Source of the DNA: HGM04593 sp964512955
Lineage (GTDB): Bacteria; Bacteroidota; Bacteroidia; Bacteroidales; Bacteroidaceae
Reading direction: 5' to 3'
Assembly: GCA_964512955.1 (NCBI GenBank)
Contig: CAZEKX010000065.1
Location: 1-10,496, forward strand
Length of the DNA stretch: 10,496 nucleotides
The translations under genes were made by a program, and so were the position numbers. The notes below the pieces were generated by a model that saw only the letters and a list, made by a program, of their open reading frames with translations, ran no database searches and was not told the DNA's origin. Below, one piece after another: positions 1 to 6,733 of this stretch (position 1 is the first letter of the stretch; each line of letters begins with the position of its first letter).

Positions 1-31
1 TTAATCCGTCCAACTTCTTGGGGTCAGATCA
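1..31. mobile_element. Possible terminal inverted repeat of an IS3-family element, rest outside window
   Basis: Read on the minus strand from position 31, the sequence starts TGATCTGACCCCAAGAAG and continues TTGGACG. This resembles, from memory, the TG-starting ends of IS3-family (IS150-group) elements, with their TGACCCC...AAGTTGGAC pattern. If so, the outer tip is at 31 and the element extends left out of the window, 39 bp beyond the rplT stop codon. No transposase is visible because only about 31 bases are present. No target duplication can be tested. It could also be chance or unrelated intergenic sequence. Confidence 0.35.
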
Positions 32-70
32 AATCCTTTACCACTATTTTTTTATTGTCGATATTAAAAA

Positions 71-418
71 TTACTTCTTAACCTTATCAACAATTGCTTT
101 GAACGCTGCAGGGTTGTTCATAGCCAAATCGGCAAGAACTTTACGATTGATTTCGATACCTGCTTTGTGCAATGCACCCATCAACTGAGAGTATGAAAGA
201 CCCTCGAGACGTGCTGCTGCATTGATACGCTGTATCCACAATGCGCGGAACTCGCGTTTCTTGTTACGACGGTCACGGAAAGCGTATGTAAGACCTTTTT
301 CCCAAGTATTCTTGGCTACTGTCCACACATTTTTTCTTGCACCAAAGTAACCTCTGGTCAAACCTAAAATTTTCTTTCTTCTTGCTCTTGAAGCAACGTG
401 ATTTACTGATCTTGGCAT
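71..418 (-). CDS. rplT: 50S ribosomal protein L20
   Basis: L20 is a primary-binding protein of the large ribosomal subunit. It binds 23S rRNA early and is needed for subunit assembly; in several bacteria it also represses its own operon. The 115-residue product has the usual family length and the expected layout: a very basic N-terminal extension (MPRSVNHVASRARRKKIL), the YAFRDRRNKKREFRALWI helix, then INAAARLEGLSYSQLM and the C-terminal IEINRKVLADLA block. The ATG at 416-418 gives the normal start, with an A-rich leader and no obvious Shine-Dalgarno sequence. It is the last gene of the infC-rpmI-rplT group, 79 bp after rpmI. No convincing rho-independent terminator is seen in the 70 bp after its stop. 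Identification is secure. Confidence 0.98.
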   Translation of the reverse strand: MPRSVNHVASRARRKKILGLTRGYFGARKNVWTVAKNTWEKGLTYAFRDRRNKKREFRALWIQRINAAARLEGLSYSQLMGALHKAGIEINRKVLADLAMNNPAAFKAIVDKVKK

Positions 419-433
419 AGTTTAAATTCTTTT

Positions 434-480
434 GAATGTTAGCGCCGTCCATTTTGACGGACTTTTCGGCTAATGCATTC
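434..480 (-). promoter_or_regulatory. Irregular stem-loop in the rpmI-rplT gap, candidate L20 control element
   Basis: The transcript can fold into one long interrupted hairpin. GAATG (434-438) pairs with CATTC (476-480), TTAGC (439-443) with GCTAA (469-473), and CCGTC (445-449) with GACGG (456-460). A 2-nt bulge lies at 474-475, and an asymmetric internal loop sets one base (444) against eight (461-468, CGAAAAGT in the RNA). The apical loop has six bases. That is 15 base pairs within 47 nt, ending 15 bases before the rplT start codon. L20 is known to bind irregular stems mimicking 23S rRNA in its own mRNA in Escherichia coli and Bacillus. A role here is inference; the pairing itself is read directly. 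Confidence 0.45.
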
Positions 481-497
481 GGTTAATACTTTTCTAC

Positions 498-695
498 TTA
501 ACGCAATGACAACAATTCCTTAACACTTCTAACGTTTGCAGAGTCGAGAGTTGTAAAGTGTACAAGATTTCTCTTCTGTTTCTTTGTCTTCTTAGTCAGG
601 ATGTGACTGTGATAAGCATGTTTTCTTTTAATTTTACCCGTTCCGGTAAGAGCGAATCTTTTTTTGGCACCGGAGTTAGTTTTAACTTTTGGCAT
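498..695 (-). CDS. rpmI: 50S ribosomal protein L35
   Basis: L35 is a small basic protein of the large ribosomal subunit. The 65-residue product matches the family length and hallmark sequence: MPKVKTNSGAKKRFALTGTG at the N-terminus, then KIKRKHAYHSHILTKKTKKQKR, rich in Lys, Arg and His as expected for an rRNA-binding protein. The ATG at 693-695 starts directly at the conserved MPK. It lies between infC (49-bp gap) and rplT, the order typical of bacteria, and is very likely co-transcribed with both. The C-terminal third (TTLDSANVRSVKELLSLR) is less conserved between phyla. Identification is secure. Confidence 0.97.
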   Translation of the reverse strand: MPKVKTNSGAKKRFALTGTGKIKRKHAYHSHILTKKTKKQKRNLVHFTTLDSANVRSVKELLSLR

Positions 696-744
696 TGTAT
701 AAAAATTAATAGTTAATATTATTACGGCAACGTACTATCCAACG

Positions 745-1335
745 TTACTCGCTTTTCTCCTCTTTTTTAGGCTCTTGAGGTTTTGCAACAGGTTTCTCCT
801 TTTTTGCCGGAGTTGCCTTTTTGGGAGCAACCATAATGGTCATGCGCTTACCCTCGAGCAAGGGCATCATCTCCAACTTGCCATAATCCTCAAGATCCTT
901 TGCAAAACGCAACAACAGAATTTCTCCCTGCTCTTTAAAAAGTATTGAACGTCCTTTAAAGAATACGTAGGCTTTAACCTTGTCTCCGTCTTGCAAGAAA
1001 CTTATTGCATGCTTTAACTTAAAGTTATAGTCATGGTCGTCGGTTTGCGGACCAAAACGTATCTCCTTAACATCAATCTTCACCTGTTTTGCCTTCTGCT
1101 CCTTTTGACGTTTCTTTAACTGATAAAGAAACTTGGAATACTCTATGAGGCGACATACAGGAGGAACTGCAGTAGGTGAGATCTCTACCAAGTCCAAGCC
1201 TTTTTCGTCGGCAAGACTCAACGCTTTATGCAACGGCATAACCGTCGATTCAATATCATCACCTACAATACGTACTTCGTGAGCACGAATTTGCTCGTTT
1301 ACTCGGTACTGGTTCTTTAGATTGTCGTTCTTCAT
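745..1335 (-). CDS. infC: Translation initiation factor IF-3
   Basis: IF-3 binds the 30S subunit, prevents premature joining of 50S and checks start-codon/initiator-tRNA pairing. The 196-residue product shows the N-terminal domain (about residues 8-78, with YRVNEQIRAHEVRIVGDD and the VEISPTAVPPVCRLIEYSKF block), a Lys-rich linker (about 73-88), and the C-terminal domain (about 88-171, with KEIRFGPQTDDHDYNFKL and the FFKGRSILFKEQG segment). After residue 171 a tail rich in Lys, Pro, Ala and Glu extends it past the roughly 180 residues of E. coli IF-3; I have seen such tails in other Bacteroidota. The start is ATG (1333-1335), not the AUU/AUC used by enterobacteria for autoregulation, so that mechanism is not evident here. 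It heads the infC-rpmI-rplT group, with its own probable promoter upstream. Confidence 0.98.
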   Translation of the reverse strand: MKNDNLKNQYRVNEQIRAHEVRIVGDDIESTVMPLHKALSLADEKGLDLVEISPTAVPPVCRLIEYSKFLYQLKKRQKEQKAKQVKIDVKEIRFGPQTDDHDYNFKLKHAISFLQDGDKVKAYVFFKGRSILFKEQGEILLLRFAKDLEDYGKLEMMPLLEGKRMTIMVAPKKATPAKKEKPVAKPQEPKKEEKSE

Positions 1336-1402
1336 TCAAAAAATTGAGTAAATCCTTAAATAATTTTACTTATGTTAAAACAGTTTTTTGCGAAATGCGA
1401 CG

Positions 1403-1433
1403 CAAAGGTAGTATTTAATATTCAAATATTAAA
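1403..1433 (-). promoter_or_regulatory. Bacteroides-type promoter for infC-rpmI-rplT
   Basis: On the minus strand TACCTTTG (1403-1410) is a perfect match to the Bacteroidota -7 consensus TAnnTTTG. It lies exactly 19 bp downstream of TTTA (1430-1433), a 3-of-4 match to the -33 TTTG box. The spacing is normal for this promoter class. Transcription would start near 1396 and leave a leader of about 60 nt before infC. The site lies in the 127-bp gap after thrS. Confidence 0.65.
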
Positions 1434-1462
1434 GCACTTTGAGCATTTTTTCACAAAAAAGA

Positions 1463-3424
1463 TTACTCTGTTGTAACAACTTTTCTTATCTCTTTGGTAC
1501 GTATCTCCTCACATATAGCCGAAATAAACTCCTGCAATGGTTTTGTACCCTCGTCGCCGGCATATCGGCTACGTACCGAAACTGTTTTGCTTTCAGCCTC
1601 GTTCTGTCCTAATACAAGCATATAGGGAACACGGCTGTTACGTGCATCACGAATCTTGTAACCAATCTTTTCTGAACGGGCATCCAAACCTACAAGCACG
1701 CCGTTACGTTTGAGTTCGGCAACTACCTCGTTGGCGTAATCGGTATATTTTTCCGATATTGGCAATACACGAACCTGTTCGGGACAGAGCCACGTTGGGA
1801 ACTTACCCTCATATTTCTCTACTAACCATGCAAGAGTTCTTTCGTAACAACCAAGACTGGTACGATGTATAATATAAGGACGAACCTTCTCGCCGTTGTG
1901 GTCTATGTAAGTCATATCGAACTGACAAGCCAACAATGCATCCCATTGTACAGTTATCATGGTATCCTCTTTTCCATATACATTCTTTGCATTGATATCC
2001 ACCTTGGGACCATAGAAAGCAGCACCACCCACCTCTTCTACAAATGGGATATCCAACTCTTTAAGCATTTGTCGTATATGCTCTTGTGTCTCTTCCCAAA
2101 CTTCGGGTTCACCAATATATTTGGCACGATTCTCAGGATCCCATTTTGCAAGTACGTATGTAACATCTTCCTGTAAGCCAAGAGTTGTCATAACATGTTT
2201 TGCAAGTGCAAGACAACCTTTGAACTCTTCGACCATTTGGTCGGGACGCACAATAAGATGTCCCTCGCTTATGGTAAACTGGCGTACACGTGTCAAACCA
2301 TGCATTTCACCGGAATCCTCGTTACGGAACAGTGTCGATGTTTCGCTATAACGTAAAGGCAGGTCGCGGTAGGACTTCTGCCCTGCTTTGTATACATAGT
2401 ATTGGAACGGGCATGTCATGGGGCGCAATGCAAAGACCTCTTTATCTTTTTCTTCGTCGCCAAGAACGAACATACCCTCTTTATAATGGTCCCAGTGTCC
2501 CGATATCTTATACAAATCGCTTTTTGCCATAAGAGGTGTTTTTGTACGAATGTAACCCCACTCGTTATCCTCCAAATCCTCTATCCAGCGTTGTAATGTC
2601 TGAATAATCTTTGCACCTTTAGGCATGAGCAAAGGCAGACCTTGACCTATTACGTCTACTGTTGTAAACAGTTCCATCTCGCGACCTATTTTATTATGGT
2701 CTATGCTCTTTATATGCTCCAAATGTGCCAAATATGCCTCACACTCCTCTTTAGAGAAGAATGCTGTTCCGTATATACGCGACAAAGAAGCATTGTTTTT
2801 GTCGGCACGCCAATATGCTGTGGAAGTAGATAGCAGTTTAAAACCTTTTATCAATTTTGTATTGAGCAAGTGAGGTCCCATACACAAATCCACAAAGTCG
2901 TCCTGTGAATAAATTGTTATTCTCTCGTCTTCGGGAATATCTGCTATCAATTCCAATTTGTATGGTTCATCTTTCATCATCTCCATAGCCTCTTCACGAG
3001 AAACAACTTTTCGTTCTATGCGAGGATTCGATTTAATGATGCGTTTCATCTCTTTTTCGATATCGGCAAGGTTCTCTTTTGTAAAGGGAGGGGTATCGAA
3101 ATCGTAGAAATAACCTGTTTCAGTTGCCGGGCCTATTGTAAGTTTTGCTTCAGGGAAGAGATGCTTAACAGCCTCTGCCATAATATGGGTTGCTGTATGA
3201 CGCAACACATGAAGAGCCTCCTTGCTTTCAACAGATACAAGTTCAACTGTTGTACCATCGGCAGGAATATCTCTTAAATCTATTACGTTACCGTCAACCT
3301 TTGCAGCAACAACACTATTCAGAATCTTTGGGTCTATCGAAGAGAGAAGTTCTATAACAGACTTCCCACAATTCTCGGCACCGAATTCATGAATGGCACC
3401 ATCGAGTAAAACAATTTTTATCAT
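1463..3424 (-). CDS. thrS: Threonyl-tRNA synthetase
   Basis: This class II synthetase charges tRNA-Thr with threonine and edits mischarged serine. The 653-residue product is full length. In order it has a TGS domain (about 1-63), an editing domain (about 64-225) with H76-TAT-H80 plus C181 and H185, the catalytic core (about 245-540), and the anticodon-binding domain (about 545-640). Zinc ligands line up as C338, H389 and H520. Motif 2 arginine is in TLFRNEDSGEMHGLTRVRQF, and motif 3 is LGCYERTL. The segment after motif 2 reads ISEGHL rather than the E. coli QDDAH, but keeps the zinc histidine. The ATG at 3422-3424 puts the TGS domain at residue 1. It lies 150 bp after the TPR gene, whose gap may carry its own promoter, and 127 bp before infC. 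No T-box-like leader was noticed. Confidence 0.98.
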   Translation of the reverse strand: MIKIVLLDGAIHEFGAENCGKSVIELLSSIDPKILNSVVAAKVDGNVIDLRDIPADGTTVELVSVESKEALHVLRHTATHIMAEAVKHLFPEAKLTIGPATETGYFYDFDTPPFTKENLADIEKEMKRIIKSNPRIERKVVSREEAMEMMKDEPYKLELIADIPEDERITIYSQDDFVDLCMGPHLLNTKLIKGFKLLSTSTAYWRADKNNASLSRIYGTAFFSKEECEAYLAHLEHIKSIDHNKIGREMELFTTVDVIGQGLPLLMPKGAKIIQTLQRWIEDLEDNEWGYIRTKTPLMAKSDLYKISGHWDHYKEGMFVLGDEEKDKEVFALRPMTCPFQYYVYKAGQKSYRDLPLRYSETSTLFRNEDSGEMHGLTRVRQFTISEGHLIVRPDQMVEEFKGCLALAKHVMTTLGLQEDVTYVLAKWDPENRAKYIGEPEVWEETQEHIRQMLKELDIPFVEEVGGAAFYGPKVDINAKNVYGKEDTMITVQWDALLACQFDMTYIDHNGEKVRPYIIHRTSLGCYERTLAWLVEKYEGKFPTWLCPEQVRVLPISEKYTDYANEVVAELKRNGVLVGLDARSEKIGYKIRDARNSRVPYMLVLGQNEAESKTVSVRSRYAGDEGTKPLQEFISAICEEIRTKEIRKVVTTE

Positions 3425-3483
3425 AGTAGTAATCTTTTGTATTCAAAACAAGGGCAAGCAAAAAATGCATTGCAAAAACTTTG

Positions 3484-3491
3484 CTAAGATA
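3484..3491 (-). promoter_or_regulatory. Weak -7 box candidate upstream of thrS
   Basis: The 150-bp gap between the TPR gene and thrS contains TATCTTAG on the minus strand. It differs by one base from the TAnnTTTG -7 consensus and would start transcription roughly 55 bases before the thrS ATG. Only a poor -33 element is seen, a T-run ending 17 bases upstream. A short hairpin, GCAAA/TTTGC with a 3-base loop (3472-3484), overlaps the expected start. The rest of the gap is AT-rich with no gene. Confidence 0.25.
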
Positions 3492-3574
3492 ATGATTTCT
3501 TTTTTAAGAAAAGCGGTTTATTTATTAAAATATGCTTTAAAAGCCTATAAAAACAACATAAGAGAACTTTAATG

Positions 3575-5590
3575 TTATTCATTGCCGTTTTTAAAACGTT
3601 TTATTACGTTGTAAGCATTGTACAAGCCCAGTTCTCCTGCTTTGCTAAGGTCGGCAATGCCCTGTTCTGTATCTCCAAGATATATTTTTGCCAATCCGCG
3701 ATTGTAATATGCCTCGGCAAACTCGGCATCAAGTTCTATTGCCTTTGTATAATCGACTATTGCCGATTTAAAATCGCTCAGTTTACAGAATACATTACCA
3801 CGGTTGTAGTAGGCATAAACAAAGTCGGGAACAATATCTATCACTTTGTCCAAATCGCTCTTTACAAGTTTATAATTTATATTGGGCAGTGCCTTGTCGC
3901 TTTTCAAATTAACAGCATCATTACCGTTTTCTTTGTTCATTTGTATTATCTCCAACTGCTTATATCTTGTTACGGCACGTACAAGATACACCATCCACAC
4001 ATCACCTTCCAAAGTTAGAGCGATATTGAGGTCATTTATAGCCGCTTCGAAGTCTTGTACAAGATAGTAGTCGAGCGCTCGTGCCAAGCGAGGATAGATA
4101 TCGGTTTCACTATCTACAATACATTTCGACTGAATATCGACGTCGGCAAAATGGCGGTCGACCTCCATTTTACTAAGTGCACGCTCCTTATTTGTAAGCA
4201 GTAAAGCGTATGGTAAAAACTCGCTTTTATTAAGGTCGTCTACAGCCTTATAGTAGCATGTCCGCTCATTTATCTCTTGTGATTGTTCGTAGTATGTCAA
4301 AGCAAACATAGGCTCCAATTCTACATACACCTTCCTATTCTGCACCTTACCACGATAGACTGTAGCATACTGTTTACCTATATTATTGTCAGAGGCAACC
4401 ATTTTGTGGTAGTTGCGGACATTACGGTCGGAGCGTTTGCGAACCTTATCCTCTTTTTCATTTACACAACTATCAACATCGTTCTGTGCTGTATTATAGT
4501 TCTGCATCTGACGTTTCAAAAGCCACACCTCGTCGGCATCGGCACCTTTGTTGTCCCCAACCTTTCGGCGTACTGCCGCACGACACTGATATCCATACTC
4601 AAAATTAGGATAATCGTCAATAACACGAGTATAATCTTCAATTGCCCCTGTATAATCACCGGTATTATCACGCAACAATCCTCGGTTAAAACGTGCCATT
4701 GTATTATCAGGGTCTATCTCTAATATCTTATCAAAATCTTCTATAGCCCTATTATCATCGCCAACCTGCATTCGCAACAATCCGCGATTGTAATGTCCCG
4801 TAAAACTTTTTGGGTCGATATATAATGCCGTATCGTAATCGTCCATTGCTCCACGCAGATTGTTTCTATAATAACGTATAAGAGCACGATTCAGATAGTG
4901 AGAAGCATCCCCGGGCATAAGGTCTACAGCACGATTCATATCATCTTCGGCATCTTCGTAACGTTCGTTATCGACATGCAACATTGCACGTATGGTATAC
5001 ACATCGGGAGAGTATTTGTCGTTTTTCACAGCCTCTTCAATCATGCGATGCGCCGTTATGCTATCGCCTTGTTTCATTGCCACTTGCGTGCGCATTAGAA
5101 TACCGTCGGTATTACGTGGCGAGAACAACAACATGGAATCGATGACCGAAGCGGCTCTCTCCCACTCTTCGCAGTTTATTGATGTTACAGCAAGATTTTG
5201 CCATAGAACAGGGTTCTGAGGGTCGTATTTTATAGCCATACGAAAATCGCTTTCCGCCTCATTGAACCTTTCAAGGTTTGCACGTGTCAACCCTCTTAAT
5301 TGATAATTTCGTGCAACATAAGGATTTCTGTCGATAGCCGTTGTAAGGTCTTTTTCGGCACCTGTAAAATCGTCGAGATGAAATTTTGCCAACCCCCGGA
5401 AGAAATAAGGTTCGTGCAGATAGGGTTTTGCACTTATCACCTTATTAAAATATTGTATGGAGAGTACATAGTCTTCGAAATAGAGTGCATTACGCCCTAT
5501 CATCATAACATACTCGGTATTTATTTGCGCTCTTGCACAGCAAAAAGCAAATAACACCCATAACAAAAGACCTGTTCTCCTTTTTATCAT
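3575..5590 (-). CDS. Secreted tetratricopeptide-repeat protein of unknown function
   Basis: TPR proteins are helical scaffolds that bind other proteins; the partner here is unknown. The 671-residue product begins with a signal peptide: KRR, a hydrophobic stretch GLLLWVLFAFCC, and a probable signal peptidase I site after A19-R-A21. No good lipobox is present, so a periplasmic or outer-membrane-facing protein is expected. At least eight TPR-like 34-residue units run from about 26 to 355, for example around 262-295 (HYNRGLLRMQVGDDNRAIED) and 296-329. A non-TPR block of about 140 residues follows (about 357-495, including VYVELEPMFALTYYEQ). TPR units return at about 497-530 and 572-657. The ATG overlaps the def stop codon in an ATGA, suggesting translational coupling. 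I recall a similar gene beside def and thrS in other Bacteroidales. Family assignment is firm; function is open. Confidence 0.9.
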   Translation of the reverse strand: MIKRRTGLLLWVLFAFCCARAQINTEYVMMIGRNALYFEDYVLSIQYFNKVISAKPYLHEPYFFRGLAKFHLDDFTGAEKDLTTAIDRNPYVARNYQLRGLTRANLERFNEAESDFRMAIKYDPQNPVLWQNLAVTSINCEEWERAASVIDSMLLFSPRNTDGILMRTQVAMKQGDSITAHRMIEEAVKNDKYSPDVYTIRAMLHVDNERYEDAEDDMNRAVDLMPGDASHYLNRALIRYYRNNLRGAMDDYDTALYIDPKSFTGHYNRGLLRMQVGDDNRAIEDFDKILEIDPDNTMARFNRGLLRDNTGDYTGAIEDYTRVIDDYPNFEYGYQCRAAVRRKVGDNKGADADEVWLLKRQMQNYNTAQNDVDSCVNEKEDKVRKRSDRNVRNYHKMVASDNNIGKQYATVYRGKVQNRKVYVELEPMFALTYYEQSQEINERTCYYKAVDDLNKSEFLPYALLLTNKERALSKMEVDRHFADVDIQSKCIVDSETDIYPRLARALDYYLVQDFEAAINDLNIALTLEGDVWMVYLVRAVTRYKQLEIIQMNKENGNDAVNLKSDKALPNINYKLVKSDLDKVIDIVPDFVYAYYNRGNVFCKLSDFKSAIVDYTKAIELDAEFAEAYYNRGLAKIYLGDTEQGIADLSKAGELGLYNAYNVIKRFKNGNE

Positions 5591-6144
5591 CTAATCACTC
5601 TTTTAGTCTTATATGTACAATGCGCTTTTCCTTTCATAAGATTCATAAGACGATTCTTATTCATCTGACGACGTAAAGGAGAAAGACGATCGACAAATAC
5701 CTTTCCTTCGAGATGGTCGAATTCATGTTGCATAACACGTGCCAGATAGCCGTCGACCCACTCATCGTGCTCCACAAAGTTCTCATCCATGTACTGTACA
5801 CGAATACGTATGGGACGAGTAACCTTTTCGTGAATACCCGGCAGGCTTAAACAACCCTCTTCCATGGCATCGGTCTCTTCGGATGTCTCAACAATATGTG
5901 CATTTATATACACCTTACGGAAGTCGGCATATTCAGGCATATCTTCGGCAAGAGGTGTAAGGTCTATAATTACCAAACGAATAGGCAAACCTATCTGTGG
6001 AGCAGCCAAACCTATACCTTCGGCCTGCTCAAGAGTCTCAAACATATCCTGTATCAATTTCTTCAACTCGGGATATTCGGGAGTAATATCCTCTGTAACC
6101 TTTCTAAGAACGGTTTGTCCGTAAAGATAAATGGGTAGTATCAT
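5587..6144 (-). CDS. def: Peptide deformylase
   Basis: This metalloenzyme removes the formyl group from the N-terminal methionine of nascent proteins at the ribosome exit. All three family motifs are intact in the 185-residue product: motif 1 GIGLAAPQ (residues 43-50), motif 2 EGCLS (96-100) with metal ligand C98, and motif 3 HEFDH (140-144) with ligands H140 and H144 and catalytic E141. The C-terminus is basic (RRQMNKNRLMNLMKGKAH...KTKRVIR). Length is in the usual 165-190 range. It follows ruvX by 11 bp and overlaps the TPR gene by four bases, so the three form one operon. The start ATG gives the expected short MILPIYLYGQTVLR N-terminus. Confidence 0.97.
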   Translation of the reverse strand: MILPIYLYGQTVLRKVTEDITPEYPELKKLIQDMFETLEQAEGIGLAAPQIGLPIRLVIIDLTPLAEDMPEYADFRKVYINAHIVETSEETDAMEEGCLSLPGIHEKVTRPIRIRVQYMDENFVEHDEWVDGYLARVMQHEFDHLEGKVFVDRLSPLRRQMNKNRLMNLMKGKAHCTYKTKRVIR

Positions 6145-6155
6145 AATTATATTTT

Positions 6156-6584
6156 TTATTTGTTTCCTAATCTCATTCTTTGGCTCTCCATATACGATTG
6201 CAAGATTATAGTTGCACTTATCTCATCCACAAGTTCCTTGTTCCTACGAGCCATCTTCCCTATTCCCGATTCTAATATCGCTTTATGTGCAAGCACCGAT
6301 GTAAAACGTTCATCATAATATTCTACCGGAATACTTACCAACTTACGCAGTCTATTCACAAACGGTTCAATACGCACCATATTTTCGGAGGGAGTATTAT
6401 TCATTTGCTTTGGTAACCCCACAATGATACGTTCCACATCCTCCTGTTTCAAGTAGTTGAGGATATAGTCGAGTAACGTTTTAGTATCGACAGTAGTAAG
6501 TCCTCCTGCAATTATTTGCAGTTCGTCGGTTACTGCCAACCCGGTACGTCGCTTTCCATAGTCTATTGCCAATATTCTTGCCAT
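6156..6584 (-). CDS. ruvX: RuvX/YqgF family RNase H-fold nuclease
   Basis: YqgF/RuvX proteins have the RNase H fold. They have been linked to Holliday junction resolution and, in E. coli, to 5' processing of pre-16S rRNA. The 142-residue product has the family length and acidic sites: D8 in MARILAIDYGKRRTGLAV, the IIVGLP strand (53-58), D91-E92 in YYDERFTS, and D120 in ELVDEISATIILQSY. It is the first gene of the ruvX-def-TPR run, with a leader of about 145 bp separating it from fucP and containing the fuc terminator. A housekeeping role fits its ribosome-linked neighbours def, thrS and infC. Which activity dominates in this organism cannot be read from sequence. Confidence 0.95.
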   Translation of the reverse strand: MARILAIDYGKRRTGLAVTDELQIIAGGLTTVDTKTLLDYILNYLKQEDVERIIVGLPKQMNNTPSENMVRIEPFVNRLRKLVSIPVEYYDERFTSVLAHKAILESGIGKMARRNKELVDEISATIILQSYMESQRMRLGNK

Positions 6585-6608
6585 GTTCCGTAAAGGAGAA
6601 ATTTTGTG

Positions 6609-6616
6609 CGAAGTTA
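6609..6616 (-). promoter_or_regulatory. Candidate -7 box upstream of ruvX
   Basis: On the minus strand TAACTTCG lies 24 bp upstream of the ruvX ATG and differs from TAnnTTTG at one base. No good -33 box is seen at 19-21 bp. A promoter is expected somewhere between the terminator at 6672-6709 and ruvX, and this is the best candidate. The remainder of the gap is AT-rich with no gene. Confidence 0.25.
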
Positions 6617-6671
6617 GACAAATAACTCGAAAGGTTTAGATAAAGCAGGTAAAAAAATGTTTTATTTATGA

Positions 6672-6709
6672 AAAAGAATACCGGCAAACCAATTTGCCGG
6701 TATTCTTTT
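6672..6709 (-). terminator. Bidirectional intrinsic terminator after fucP
   Basis: A perfect 17-bp inverted repeat (arms 6672-6688 and 6693-6709, core CCGGCAAA/TTTGCCGG) encloses a 4-base loop. The arms begin with A-tracts and end with T-tracts, so a U-run follows the hairpin in either direction. It sits 25 bp after the fucP stop codon and ends fuc operon transcription, insulating ruvX from it. Confidence 0.88.
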
Positions 6710-6733
6710 ATGAGAAATATTTTAAAGTGCTAC

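Noticed and set aside
725..746. CAACGT repeated in the infC-rpmI gap as a possible regulatory repeat
   Set aside because: Only six bases are repeated, they contain the self-complementary ACGT core, and no stable structure results.
1333..1335. Non-canonical infC start codon with IF3 autoregulation, as in enterobacteria
   Set aside because: The start codon here is a plain ATG and no AUU/AUC codon fits better, so that known mechanism is not supported.
3534..3544. GCTTTAAAAGC palindrome as a terminator for the TPR gene
   Set aside because: The palindrome leaves almost no loop (GCTTT-A-AAAGC), is AT-rich, and is not followed by a clean U-tract, so it is not a convincing terminator.
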